A stretch of 64,000 nt of DNA from Pseudomonas sp. RIT-PI-q (GCF_001297125.1 NZ_LHPC01000034.1:124001-188000), one strand, 5' to 3'. Numbered from the stretch's first letter, positions 55,301 to 64,000 are shown. Program-made: numbers and translations. The notes: a model not told the origin generated them from the sequence alone.

Positions 55301-55692
55301 AAGGCTCCCAAGGCGACAGCGGTGGTGAAAAGGAAATTGTCGCTTCGTACGTCCTGACTGCGTCCTTGGGTTATGCGTTGTGTCCTACCGGTGAAAGCCG
55401 ACCCCTGTTCGGTACCATCGTGTTGGACGAAGCGTTCTCGAAGAGCTCACCAAGTGTTGCGGCGCGGATCATAGCGGCCCTTAAGGAGTTCGGGCTTCAT
55501 GCGATCTTCATTACCCCAAACAAAGAGTTGCGCCTGTTGCGGCTCCATACCCGCTCTGCGATTGTTGTACACAAGAAAGACGGTCTATCAACGATGGTAT
55601 CCATGAGCTGGGAGGCTCTCGAAAATTACTACAGGGCCCGTAAGGGGAAAGGTGATACAGCTGTGGACAGCACCCCCAGCGAGCCGCAGTAA
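52381..55692 (+). CDS. jetC: Wadjet system SMC-like ATPase JetC
   Basis: 1103 residues, SMC/MukB-like motor that extrudes DNA loops. Walker A is GTTGSGKTT (38-46), the ABC signature is GDSGGEKE (978-985) and Walker B is IVLDEAF with Asp1016 and Glu1017. Two long coiled-coil regions (about 240-480 and 630-900) flank a central hinge-like part. The complete set of ATPase motifs suggests an active motor. Flanked by jetB (4-base overlap) and jetD (6-base gap). Confidence 0.94.
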   Translation: MKSATGSYVLTAMELYNWGSYNGLHHAPIDPAGTSLIGTTGSGKTTLIDAFMTLICANPRYNLASTGGVESDRDLVSYVRGASGPGESRGPKQQSARPGRTISGICATFRRGDEMVRLAALFSFEGTSSAATEMEKCWILTHHPEQTLESCLLAYHDEGKRGLGRIEKNVQNFWLHGTRKEYLARVRALFQVGDNAFSLLNRAAGIKQLTDIDSIFRELVLDDRSAFGRAAEVVKSFEDLSEIHQELEIARAQQKSLKPIAECWEAFKKQAESLQELKAVEAIAPVWFAEQSHQLWLAEKSRLDVAAEDSALLLKQLADQRIEWKQQCDMHLQAYLQKGGASIDQLRKRVEEWENVRETRVNYSAQYQRLVRKLGLPEELSSDALTLNKAHAAKQGVALANEMKGQRSETFQRGIVESDVRTQLLTLNQEIDEIKRRPGSNIPGEYHQFRGQLAAYLEVNEAELPFVAELVQVKPDEHIWRGAIERAIGWHRLRVLVSPEKVRAALQWINSRDNHLHVRVLEVALDVEPRRFFEDGYARKLEFKSHPFRKAVESLIADNDRHCVADPAVLLSTPHAMTKEGLMSGKPHLYEKRDQSLLNAHWFTGFDNQDRLAYLSQEVATVDLKLAAAVNAVRAAQDRLGSLEDANTACLLLRDVEFNLIDLPGADNQLIDLKGQLDYLTRPDTDVALAKRLLDEAMAKRDAVEDAHVNANVTYALCVKGRDNAAVMVEKTFSRAELGMTNAERSAANKYLRRLDTHELQDLNDIERQSYETLSKRINNNNDQLVELQSDLVRKMSDAKSRDTGALADVGRDLIDVPAYIERLRVLTEEALPQKVERFLTYLNRSSDDGVTQLLSYIDQEVLLIEERIDELNSTLRRVEFQSGKYLRLVTSKVVHESLRSLHASQRKLTSARFVNDTGETHYRALKSLIEVLKEACEKSRNVSARAMLDPRFRLAFSVFVVDSASGMATEGRKGSQGDSGGEKEIVASYVLTASLGYALCPTGESRPLFGTIVLDEAFSKSSPSVAARIIAALKEFGLHAIFITPNKELRLLRLHTRSAIVVHKKDGLSTMVSMSWEALENYYRARKGKGDTAVDSTPSEPQ

Positions 55693-55698
55693 GCAACT

Positions 55699-56862
55699 AT
55701 GAAATCGCCGGAGGAGCTGCGCCAGAAGCTAGCCCGCCAATGGGATCTGCCAAGCGTACGTCTCAATCAGCTACTCAATCCTTTGGCGTGGCCCATGGTG
55801 CTGAATATTGGCAAGCCTTCAGCCCAGTGCTTCAACTCACATACCTCAAAGGTTCAAAGACATGTTGAAGCTTGGCGTGAGGTGAAAGTCGGAACGATTG
55901 AATGGGCTGACATTGCGTATCGCTGCGGCGCCGAAACGGTCAGCGTCCCTATGAAGTGGTGCCTGCGCAACCCATCCGAGTGGGTTGCAGCGGCATCCCG
56001 TCGTTCGGTAAGCGACGAGTATGCTGCGCTGGGATACCTGGTAGAGCGAGTACCTGCTCATTTTCGACAGTTGCTGATCTCGCGGCGTAATCTCTGGAGG
56101 GACAAGCCAAAAGAAGAAGTCATTCAGGCCGCAGTATTGGCATCGCAATTGTCTCCAGGATGTGCGCAGGGACTACCGCTCAGGTTGCTGTCCGGATACG
56201 GCGTAGACACTAAATTCTTTGAGCGCAACGAATTGCTCTTAAGAAAGATGCTCGACGTCATGTTCGAGGGGGAAGCATCAGTGCAGGGACTCTGTGGTTT
56301 TTTGGATGCGTACGACGATACGAGCCATTGGGTGCTGGTTACACCACTCGAATCAGGTCTCTTGCCATTCAATCGACAGCAGGTCACGACCTCCGAGCTC
56401 GCTCAAGTTGCGCTGCCTGGGACGCGCCTCTTAATCGTGGAGAATCAAAAATGTCTTCATCAACTGCTTGAGCTACCTGAGACCATTGCGGTTTTAGGGT
56501 GTGGGCTAGATTTGGAGTGGCTGTGTTCTGGTCAGCTACGTGACAAGTCAGTTGCTTATTGGGGAGACATAGATACCTGGGGGCTAAGGATGCTCGCTCG
56601 TGCGCGAGTGAAGCATGGAAAAGTGACCTCATTGCTGATGTCCGAAGACGTGTATGACGCGCACAAGTCCAGGTCAGCTGTCAGGGAGCCCGTACGGGCC
56701 CAAGACACGCCGCCAGCTGGCTTAACGTCAGCTGAGGCTGCATTGTTTGTGCGGCTAGTGGCGAGTCGCAAGGGCCGGCTGGAGCAAGAATTCATACCTC
56801 GACAGGAAGTACGGGCGGTATTGGAGCGATGGGTATCGTCTCAAGGAGAAGCAAAGCTCTGA
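55699..56862 (+). CDS. jetD: Wadjet system nuclease JetD (DUF3322/DUF2220)
   Basis: 387 residues. The N-terminal DUF3322 part (1-190) is followed by the DUF2220 Toprim-like nuclease: LLIVENQKCL with Glu248, and VAYWGDIDTWGL with Asp290 and Asp292, the acidic set of Toprim enzymes such as Spo11/topoisomerase VI. JetD cuts the DNA that the JetABC motor has wound up. The catalytic residues are intact, so the whole system appears functional. It is the last jet gene. Confidence 0.93.
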   Translation: MKSPEELRQKLARQWDLPSVRLNQLLNPLAWPMVLNIGKPSAQCFNSHTSKVQRHVEAWREVKVGTIEWADIAYRCGAETVSVPMKWCLRNPSEWVAAASRRSVSDEYAALGYLVERVPAHFRQLLISRRNLWRDKPKEEVIQAAVLASQLSPGCAQGLPLRLLSGYGVDTKFFERNELLLRKMLDVMFEGEASVQGLCGFLDAYDDTSHWVLVTPLESGLLPFNRQQVTTSELAQVALPGTRLLIVENQKCLHQLLELPETIAVLGCGLDLEWLCSGQLRDKSVAYWGDIDTWGLRMLARARVKHGKVTSLLMSEDVYDAHKSRSAVREPVRAQDTPPAGLTSAEAALFVRLVASRKGRLEQEFIPRQEVRAVLERWVSSQGEAKL

Positions 56863-57035
56863 TAAGTAGGATGCAGTGGCAAGGAAGGAGGTCGTGCCAA
56901 AGTGCACGGCGACGTGGTCGACGTGGGCGGAGGGGGCATGGGTGTGTTGCGCGAGTTTACTTGTCTCCGGCGGCAGCAGTCATAGCCCATGAGCTAGGAT
57001 CATCTACTCATCAATCATTTACCAAAGTGCTTACC

Positions 57036-58323
57036 ATGGAAGACACACCAAAGGCTCAAGAATCAGCCGATGATTTGTCCGAAGATGTCGTTACAAGAGC
57101 TTCGCTTTACGAACAGGCTTGGTCGATTCCTATGACCAAAATTGGCGAGCGATATGGCGTCTCTTCAAGCTACCTGGCCAGAGTTTTCACCAGCTTGAAC
57201 ATTCCTCGCCCCCCGGTGGGATATTGGGCTCAAGTCGCAGCGGGAAAAGGTAAAGCTCGCCCACCTTTGCCTGAGTCGCGGCCCGGAGATTTGACTGCCT
57301 GGAGTCGAAATGGCGCGCCTATTCAGATTTCCAGATCTTTGCCTAAGGAAGGTCAGAAAACGAGCCGAAAGGCGTCTTTAGCGCCGACTACTCTGCCTCG
57401 CAGACACCCACTTTTACTGGGAATTGAGGAGCACTTTAAGAAGGTTCGGGAAAGCGAAAACGGATATCTACGGCCTACAAAGCGTTCAATGGCAGATTTA
57501 ATTGTGAGCCATACAGGGATCGCCCATGCGGTCAGCTTTGCAAACCAGTTGTATTTGGCTCTGATGAAAGAAGGGCTTGCGGTAGCGCTGAGCGATCCAG
57601 CCAAACACATGAATCGTGAATCCGTAGACCATAGAGAGAAGGCCTCAACGAGGTACATACACCCCTCACTTTGGCAGCCACAACGTCCCACGGTGGTTTA
57701 CATTGGTAGCATCGTTTTTGGTTTGTCCATTCGAGATCAGTGAGTACGTCGAAGTCAAACGTCTGGATAAGGGGTACGTTCGGCTACGTTCGCTTCCTGC
57801 CAGTCAACGTCGTTCTCCCTATCACGATGGATGGATAATGAGTGAGGACATGCCAAGCGGTCGCCTTTGCCTTCAGGTTTATTCCCCTTACTACCGAGCG
57901 GAGTGGATTCACCGGTGGAGCGAGGACAAGCCTGGCGACTTGGTCAGCAAAATCCCCAGCATCGTAAAACTCTTGATCGGTGAAGCTCCCGGGCTCGCCA
58001 AAAAAGTTGAAGCTGAGCGAGAGAGGGCGGAGCTCGAATGGCAGAATCACCAGTTGCAGATGGCTGAATGGAAAAGAAAAGAAGAGGAGAAACGTCGACT
58101 CAAGGTGATCCAGGATAGCCGTGATCAGTTAGAGGCTGTGATTCAGACTTGGGCAAAGGTAAACAGCATTCAGGCATTCTTTGACGACATTGAGCGATCC
58201 GCACAAAGGGTGGGTGATGAGGAACGGAAGATGATCATGGAGCGGTTGGCTTATGCGAAGGAGTTGATCGGAGATTTGGACGTGTTAAAGCACTTCAATG
58301 CCTGGGCGCCGCCTGTACTTTAA
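57036..58323 (+). pseudogene. Frameshifted HTH protein gene after Wadjet
   Basis: Two frames together make one protein. Frame 1 (57036-57743) has an HTH-like block MTKIGERYGVSSSYLARVFT, then NIPRPPVGYWAQVAAGKG, and ends at a TGA after FGLSIRDQ. Frame 2 (from about 57724 to 58323) continues with FEISEYVEVKRLDKGYVRLR and a charged coiled coil. The join needs a +1 shift near 57727, meaning one extra base or two lost bases. Such HTH proteins with a PRP-xGYW motif occur in defence islands. It could be a real mutation, a sequencing error or a recoding site. Confidence 0.7.
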
Positions 58324-58448
58324 GCCAACCCGACTGTGTTGCCGACGTAGAGCCGCGTCATGCATAAATCTTCACCTGCAACGACTTTTAGGTGACTTTC
58401 TCACGTGTGATCTCCATTGATTCTGGGGCAGCATGAGTTGCCCGAATC

Positions 58449-59672
58449 TTAACGGCCCTGCAGCAAGCTAATATCGAAATCGCTCTGCATACGCTTGACC
58501 GTTCCGATAATTATGGCTGCGAATCCTTCGTGGCTTCTGTCTTGTAGGCACACCCAAGCGTCCGGGTTGTTGGCCCAGTACGATGGGACGGGATGGGAAG
58601 TGAAAACCTTGGAGTCAAATGTCCACCATGGCCACCAAACGGTAGTGCGTCCAGGGTGATCGCATAGCTTGTCCATCGCTCGTTTGATTCTGCCGGAGTC
58701 GATCTTCTTGGTGTCCGCTTCGCTAAAGGCACAGATACCGAAATAAAGCTCTTCATGGTTTCGTTTGTTGAACGCCCAGCTAGGCCCACATCGGTCATCT
58801 GGATTTAAACGAGCTCCAATCTTCGAGTGAGCAACACCATTGATCAACTCCTCGTCAAAAACCAACTCGGCGCCCAATACGTTGAGTTCGCCACGCAAGT
58901 GATCAGCAAAGTCCCGCCATAGCTGGCGCTTGACCTCGTGCAGATGCTGAGAGATATAAAAAGCTCCCCTTAGGTTTTTTTCATTTCGCAGCATCAACTC
59001 GGTAAGTTCTTGACCGTTGTTCAACTGCACTTCTCCATTGATTTGTTCACGAATGAATTGCGCGACTGTCTCAACAAACAGGCGCACGGATGCTGCACGG
59101 GTGAGCAACGCGCATTCGTCCAGCCATCCAACTAGCCGGAAAAAATCCAAACTTACAATTCGATCGGCTAGGTGAGCGGGCGCGTGCTTGGGCAGGCTAT
59201 GCTCGGATATTTCTCCGTTAGAGAGATAAATCAGCGTCCAGCGTCCGTCCAGGTGCTGTCCATTCAGATATGTTGCGTAGTCATAGACCTGTTTCTTCTG
59301 ATCATTCGCCCAAGGCTTGTTTTCAATGGCTAGACCGCCTGTGCGAAACCTTAGGTAGAGATCCAGGCGTCTATTGCTTGGTAACCTGAACTCGGTGTGG
59401 CTGGTTAAATGATCCGCCGCGGTTGGCTGAAAGCTGGACTCTGGAAGTAAGGCGAGAAACTTGGCTAGGTATAAATCGCCCTGTCCATGTCGGCCTACCG
59501 GATCGAGCAGGAGGCTGAGATATGCAGAAAGCGCATTTTCGTCACGTTGAAGAAAGTCTATTAGTCGAAAGTCCGGTGCTAGCAGTGCTTGGTACTTTTG
59601 CTTCGCTTTGAGATCCAGGTCGTACCAGATCTGAAATTCGATCAACAAGTCCTCAATGACGGATGCTTCCAT
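58449..59672 (-). CDS. PD-(D/E)XK nuclease superfamily protein
   Basis: 407 residues. The N-terminal half matches the PDDEXK_4-type nuclease family: Glu45 in RDENALSAYLSLLLDP, then RRLDLYLRF with Asp104, and GLAIENKPW with Glu117 and Lys119, followed by QVYDYATYL. These are the metal and catalytic residues of the fold. The C-terminal half (about 240-407) is a region often seen in this family. The ATG at 59672 has GAGG 9 bases before it. It lies between Wadjet and the Shango-like genes, on the Shango strand, 130 bases after the helicase stop. Confidence 0.8.
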   Translation of the reverse strand: MEASVIEDLLIEFQIWYDLDLKAKQKYQALLAPDFRLIDFLQRDENALSAYLSLLLDPVGRHGQGDLYLAKFLALLPESSFQPTAADHLTSHTEFRLPSNRRLDLYLRFRTGGLAIENKPWANDQKKQVYDYATYLNGQHLDGRWTLIYLSNGEISEHSLPKHAPAHLADRIVSLDFFRLVGWLDECALLTRAASVRLFVETVAQFIREQINGEVQLNNGQELTELMLRNEKNLRGAFYISQHLHEVKRQLWRDFADHLRGELNVLGAELVFDEELINGVAHSKIGARLNPDDRCGPSWAFNKRNHEELYFGICAFSEADTKKIDSGRIKRAMDKLCDHPGRTTVWWPWWTFDSKVFTSHPVPSYWANNPDAWVCLQDRSHEGFAAIIIGTVKRMQSDFDISLLQGR

Positions 59673-59802
59673 TCTGGCCTCATGCGTATGACGGGGTGGG
59701 GTAGCTTCGAGCAAATGCTTTTCGCGAAGCCAGAACGCTTTACGAAACAGTGGCTATCAGGTGTCGGTGCCTAGTCGTCTCCACATTTTTAAGGCTCACA
59801 AT

Positions 59803-62040
59803 TTACTTGACCAACGTCTGACTTTTCGCGAAAACGATGGCGGTGGAGATATCCAGCGATATGGAAGAAAACGATTTCATCAGCAAGGATTCCGGCAACG
59901 CCCAGTCCCATTTCTCACGCAGCATGTTCTCCACATTGGCAAGAATCGATTCGAGATCGCTTGCGTCCAAGTGGCCTACTTTCGCGAGTGCCTCGTGTGT
60001 CCGGTTGATTCCAGCGTCGATTTCAATGGCGAGGCCTGAGTTATCACAGGAAAGGCCGACATGATTGAGTAGCAGACGTAGGGCATCGTTGGCGTAATCA
60101 CCTAACCAGCTGATCAGGTAGCATTTACCACCCGACTCGATGATGTAGCGTTCACCAAGGCTCAACGCGGTAAATGTCTTTCGAGCCTCTTCGAGTAGTT
60201 CTTGGGCGCCGCGATCAATAAACGGGCAGGGGGTGGTGTCTGCGAGGACTGCCCGCATTTCTGCGCGAACGTTGTCATGTACCATCGCACCCAAGCCATC
60301 GAACTGAGGAGGGGCACCTCCGCGCGCGGCCGCAACAATGATGACCTTGGCTTGAAGGTCAACATCACGTACCTGCCACCTACGCCCACCAAAGATGATG
60401 CGTTGATCCTTGGTGAGTGGTCGGCTTACAGGTACTGATCCCAGCGCTTTACCATCACACACAAGGCGGAATTCTTCGTCGCTGGTGAATGCACTGTAAA
60501 ACTCGTAGTGATTGATCAGGCGCTCTCCAACCGTCCCGGGAAGCAATAATCCAGAACTGTCCTGCACAATGAGTTCATGCTCACCCAGGGACTTAAGCAG
60601 CTTCACGAAGTCTGATTTCTCGACGTTTGGAAATGCCCCCTCAGCGATCAAGTTTTTCCAGAGATCTGCAGCTGATGCACCTCCACACTGGGCAATGATC
60701 GAAAGGCTTTGCTGAACGAGAGTGGACGCATGAATGCCCTGAGCCCTCGGTGGTTCGAACCATCCCCTAACGAGAAGGCGAACCATGGCAATGGTCTGCA
60801 CCAGGCCTTGTCGTAATTGATCAGAAAGGCTCGACGCATCCGTGAGTGGTGACTCTTTGCAGTAAACGCGCAAAGTCGCATTTTCGCCTGGGCGCCTACC
60901 CGAGCGACCTAATCGCTGGCGCAGACTCGCCACCGAGGGTGGGGCTCCAATCTGCGCCACCGTCTTGATGCTGCCGATGTCGATCCCGAGTTCAAGGGTT
61001 GTGGTGCAAATCGCAGAGGCTGCCTGGTTTCCTGTCTTGAGGGCTTGCTCGGCTTGCTCACGTAAATCCTTCGAAAGGCTGCCGTGATGAGGCCAGAACT
61101 CGTTGGGTACGCCGTCTTGTTCACAGCGCCGGCGCAGTTGGTCTGCATACCATTCAACCTGTTGCCGGCTGTTTGGGAAAATCAGATTATTGCTACCGCG
61201 TAACACCTTGTAGAGGTGGTCAGCGATCGCGAAGTCAGGGCTTGCTTTGTTTTCCGTTTCGTCTTCATCGCCTTCCTCATCAGAGGAAGGGACGGGAATC
61301 TTTTTGAGCTCGCTCATGGGCGGTTGGATGTAACCGCGAACTTGTACCTGAAGTGTCTGGTTTGAGTTTTTCGACTCAATCACTGTCACCCTGTCGGCAT
61401 CCCCAGGTCGCAGAAAATCTGACGCTAATCTCATGTCGCCCAGCGTCGCCGACAGCCCGACCCGAGGGAGTCGATGGCCGGCGACAAGCTCCACTCGATG
61501 CATGAGGGACTGAAGCTGCTTGCCACGTTCGCTACCAATGAATGCGTGAAGCTCGTCTACGACGATGTAGCGAAGGTTTTGGAACACCCCGGCAACACTG
61601 GAGCCTCTGTTGACGAACAGCGCCTCAAGGGACTCTGGGGTGATCAGCAGCACCCCCTCCGATGACTTCAGGAAGCGATGTTTTTTGCTCGATGAAATAT
61701 CCCCATGCCAACCTACTACGGGAATCTCAAGTTGCTCACAAAGACGGCTTAATCTGTCCCATTGGTCATTGATCAAGGCCTTGAGAGGACTGATGTAAAG
61801 CACCGACCCAGGCGGGTCATTGCGATTGAGCAAATGGGTGAGAATGGGTAGGAATGCTGCCTCAGTTTTACCCGCCGCTGTAGCTGCCGCAATGATGACG
61901 TCCTGGTCGGCATCTATCAGTACGGGGACAGCCCATTCCTGGGCGTCGCGCAAGGACGTCCAGCCTTCAGCCCAAATCCATCGTTGGATTCGGGACTCAA
62001 GCTGATCGAAGCCCGATGATTCAGAGTGTGAAGGTGGCAA
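59803..62040 (-). CDS. sngC: Lhr-like DEAD/DEAH helicase of a Shango-like system
   Basis: 745 residues from a TTG start overlapping the preceding ATPase gene by 20 bases; no ATG is near. Helicase motifs: Walker A AAATAAGKTE (51-60), DEAH-like VVDELHAFIG, SATLGD, and C-terminal-lobe motifs LELGIDIGSI and LRQRLGRSGRRPGE. The C-terminal region is like Lhr/BrxHI helicases. Together with the ATPase and TerB gene it forms the Shango arrangement as I recall it. Intact by eye. Confidence 0.85.
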   Translation of the reverse strand: MPPSHSESSGFDQLESRIQRWIWAEGWTSLRDAQEWAVPVLIDADQDVIIAAATAAGKTEAAFLPILTHLLNRNDPPGSVLYISPLKALINDQWDRLSRLCEQLEIPVVGWHGDISSSKKHRFLKSSEGVLLITPESLEALFVNRGSSVAGVFQNLRYIVVDELHAFIGSERGKQLQSLMHRVELVAGHRLPRVGLSATLGDMRLASDFLRPGDADRVTVIESKNSNQTLQVQVRGYIQPPMSELKKIPVPSSDEEGDEDETENKASPDFAIADHLYKVLRGSNNLIFPNSRQQVEWYADQLRRRCEQDGVPNEFWPHHGSLSKDLREQAEQALKTGNQAASAICTTTLELGIDIGSIKTVAQIGAPPSVASLRQRLGRSGRRPGENATLRVYCKESPLTDASSLSDQLRQGLVQTIAMVRLLVRGWFEPPRAQGIHASTLVQQSLSIIAQCGGASAADLWKNLIAEGAFPNVEKSDFVKLLKSLGEHELIVQDSSGLLLPGTVGERLINHYEFYSAFTSDEEFRLVCDGKALGSVPVSRPLTKDQRIIFGGRRWQVRDVDLQAKVIIVAAARGGAPPQFDGLGAMVHDNVRAEMRAVLADTTPCPFIDRGAQELLEEARKTFTALSLGERYIIESGGKCYLISWLGDYANDALRLLLNHVGLSCDNSGLAIEIDAGINRTHEALAKVGHLDASDLESILANVENMLREKWDWALPESLLMKSFSSISLDISTAIVFAKSQTLVK

Positions 62041-63316
62041 GTTCGTCGTCCGCGTCGACTTTCGTGTCCTCTTCGCCGCCCAAATCCTTCGTCACCTCGA
62101 TAGCTCCAAGCAGGGTGCGCCAGTCTGCACCGGGATTTTGTTCCAGGATGGCCAGCAGGTTGATGAAAGCGGTAATCGTGGTGCGCGGCGTGCGGAAATA
62201 GGCCTCACCCAAGCGTTGGTTGCAGTGCGCCATGAACAGTGGAAGTGCTTCGTCTGGCAGAAGATATTTTTCTGCGTCACCGCCGGCGTAGACGTGACGT
62301 AGCTTCTGAAGCAATACATAGAAGTCTTCTGGGGTGAGGCTGGTCAGGCGGATGACAGGCCCGGAGAGATCCACCAGCCCGGTCTTGGCGAAGGAGTTCT
62401 CAGCCAGTCGCGATTGTAGGGCAGGGTAGCTGAAGAGTCCTCGGCGGGTGTCCATCAAGAACTCTGGAGTGCCACCCAAGACAAAACCAAGTCCCTCGGA
62501 GGATCCTTGTAAGGAGTCATTGAGAATGCGCAGGATCTGTTCGTAGTTGGCGTTACGAGCTTGCGTGTTCGCCAGCTTGTACAGGTTTACTAGCTCGTCG
62601 AGGCAGATCATCAGCCCTCCGAACCCAGCGAGTTTGACGAATCGCGATAGCAATTTCAGCTGATCGTAGACACTGGCATCATCAATGATGGTTCTTACGC
62701 CTAACGCTGCGCGAGCATCGGTCTTGGTGGTGAACTCGCCACGCAACCAACGAATGGCGTCAGCCTTGAGTTGCTCGTTGCCTTCTTCGAAGCCTCGGCA
62801 ATATGCTGCGATCACCTCGGCGAAATCGTACCCGTTGACCATCTCGGTCAGTTCACTCAGATGTGCACGGATGACAGTCTCACTGTCAGTGCCGACTGCC
62901 TTGGCTTCGGATTTGGCTTGCGAGATGAATTTTTCGACGATGCCTTGAAGGGCCCCGCCGTCGGGCTTTGTGCGCGTCGACATGTTTTTGGCAAGTTCGG
63001 CGTAAAGCGAGCGTGCCTGTCCTCCAGTGGCATGCAGCCTGCGATCAGGGTTCAGGTCAGCGTGCATGGTCACGAGTTTGCGCTCCATGGCTATGGCTCG
63101 TACCAAGTTCAGAAAGAACGTTTTGCCGGCACCGTATTCGCCAATCACCACTCGAAATGCCGACCCACTTTCAACCAGACGGTTGACGTCTTTGATCAGT
63201 GCATCGAGTTCACCCACTCGGCCGACCTGAATCAAGTGTTGGCCGATGCGAGGAACGACGCCGGCGCGCAGCGATTGGATGACCGCGTCGCGATCCTTGG
63301 CTCTGATAGTGCTCAT
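62021..63316 (-). CDS. sngB: BREX BrxD-like ATPase of a Shango-like system
   Basis: 431 residues, DUF2791/BrxD-like AAA ATPase. Walker A GEYGAGKT (59-66), Walker B-like LMICLDELVNL, then LGFVLGGTPEFLMD. Related proteins work with Lhr-like helicases in BREX and in Shango. The ATG at 63316 overlaps the stop of the TerB gene (ATGA), and its own stop lies inside the start of the helicase gene, so the three are translated together. Confidence 0.87.
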   Translation of the reverse strand: MSTIRAKDRDAVIQSLRAGVVPRIGQHLIQVGRVGELDALIKDVNRLVESGSAFRVVIGEYGAGKTFFLNLVRAIAMERKLVTMHADLNPDRRLHATGGQARSLYAELAKNMSTRTKPDGGALQGIVEKFISQAKSEAKAVGTDSETVIRAHLSELTEMVNGYDFAEVIAAYCRGFEEGNEQLKADAIRWLRGEFTTKTDARAALGVRTIIDDASVYDQLKLLSRFVKLAGFGGLMICLDELVNLYKLANTQARNANYEQILRILNDSLQGSSEGLGFVLGGTPEFLMDTRRGLFSYPALQSRLAENSFAKTGLVDLSGPVIRLTSLTPEDFYVLLQKLRHVYAGGDAEKYLLPDEALPLFMAHCNQRLGEAYFRTPRTTITAFINLLAILEQNPGADWRTLLGAIEVTKDLGGEEDTKVDADDELATFTL

Positions 63317-64000
63317 AGGGCTAACTCTTCCAGAATGTCTTTATTGATCTCGATGGGATCATCACCTTCGGTGACGGGCATGTCGAAGCGCTCAAAAGCC
63401 ATGTCGTTGATTTGCTCTAACGCACCGTCGAGCATCAACTCCATGTCGCTCGCGGCGGCTTCAAGTTCCAAGCGACTCCACTCTGGTCGTGAGACCAACA
63501 GACGTAGAAACGCTGAGTGTTCCAAATCTAGTCCCGCAACGTCGGCGCTCGGCTGTGAAGCCAATTCGGCAATTTCGACGTGTTGCTCAGGTTCCTCGAC
63601 TTGATCATCAGTGAACACCTGAGCAAGGAGGGCGGATACCGCAGCTGTTTCTCGTTGCAGCTCGGCAATTCGCTCGTGATTGAGCACGAACCCCTGCGTA
63701 GCTGAGGTCGATATAGGTGTGCCAGGGGAGGATTGAGGGGCGCGGGTTAACGGATTGACGTTAGCAATACTTGCTCCGGATGCGGCACCGTGAAGGTCGC
63801 TGTAAAGCAGCTGGCTGTCCAGTTGCAACACCTTATAAACGCGCTCAAGGAGTTTTACCTCTGAGGGGCTGACGGTGCCATCGGCTTGTGCCAAGTGAGC
63901 CAGGAAGCAGGCAATCGTACGCTTTGCTTCGATTGTTAATGGATCGAGTTTTTTCTTCAGGCTTGCGAGTGTAGGTGGCTGCTGGATCTGGATACGCAAA
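63313..64000 (-). CDS. sngA: TerB-domain protein of a Shango-like system (N-terminus beyond window)
   Basis: At least 228 residues, with the frame open to the right edge, so the N-terminal part is outside. Visible: a TerB-like helical segment (KRTIACFLAHLAQADGTVSP, then LERVYKVLQLD) and a C-terminal TerB-C-like region (SRLELEAAASDMELMLDGAL ... INDMAFERFD). TerB-C is common on defence proteins with ATPase and helicase partners. It is the first gene of the three-gene unit. Confidence 0.85.
   Translation of the reverse strand, partial: LRIQIQQPPTLASLKKKLDPLTIEAKRTIACFLAHLAQADGTVSPSEVKLLERVYKVLQLDSQLLYSDLHGAASGASIANVNPLTRAPQSSPGTPISTSATQGFVLNHERIAELQRETAAVSALLAQVFTDDQVEEPEQHVEIAELASQPSADVAGLDLEHSAFLRLLVSRPEWSRLELEAAASDMELMLDGALEQINDMAFERFDMPVTEGDDPIEINKDILEELAL

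Noticed and set aside
59803..64000. BREX system
   Set aside because: The ATPase and helicase resemble BrxD and BrxHI, but no PglZ, PglX, BrxC, BrxA or BrxB gene is in the window and a TerB gene is present; Shango fits better.

Overview
The window looks like a chromosomal segment of a Pseudomonas species (fluorescens/putida type). The GC-rich core genes, a complete cyo operon of pseudomonad type, several LysR regulators, a PxpABC cassette and an AcoR-like sigma-54 activator all point that way. Core metabolic blocks alternate with accessory DNA full of decayed genes, orphan genes and anti-phage systems. No intact integrase, transposase, rRNA, tRNA or CRISPR array was seen.

Layout. 1-177: the end of an unidentified gene. 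1023-5868: cyoABCDE, the cytochrome bo3 ubiquinol oxidase and its heme O synthase. 6133-6950: a gene graveyard holding a broken CcoN end and a broken HxsB-like radical SAM maturase. 7126-11170: a small membrane-anchored protein, a PD-(D/E)XK nuclease-like protein, a DnaJ-type zinc-finger protein and an unknown 410-residue protein. 11471-12155 and 16921-19757: two copies of one accessory locus, the first badly degraded. Between them, 12457-16248 carries a DUF485 protein, a sodium:solute symporter, an HpaI-type aldolase and a LysR regulator. 17563-22527: a GNAT-like protein, a CoiA-like (DUF6035-like) protein, a lipoprotein and a TIGR04141/DUF6119 protein.

22707-25215: an MFS exporter divergent from a LysR gene. 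25495-29371: an orphan gene, then a two-gene unit coding for an LEA-like repeat/TerB protein and a membrane protein (candidate uncharacterised system). 29759-30693: two more broken genes. 30814-37642: a LysR regulator divergent from pxpA, a biotin carrier, a biotin carboxylase, pxpB, pxpC and an NCS1-type permease, which together look like uptake and ATP-driven opening of 5-oxoproline or a related lactam. 38862-40304: an orphan gene. 40395-44356: a flavin monooxygenase with a good -24/-12 promoter, divergent from an AcoR-like activator. 44651-47312: an AT-rich operon mesX-mesD-flavin reductase for methionine synthesis.

48131-64000: an accessory and defence island with an AbrB-type protein, a small orphan, a secreted endonuclease I, a complete type I Wadjet system (jetABCD), a frameshifted HTH gene, a PD-(D/E)XK nuclease-like gene and a Shango-like set (TerB protein, ATPase, Lhr-like helicase) whose first gene runs off the right edge. 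Family names come from memory of protein families and visible motifs; no search was run.
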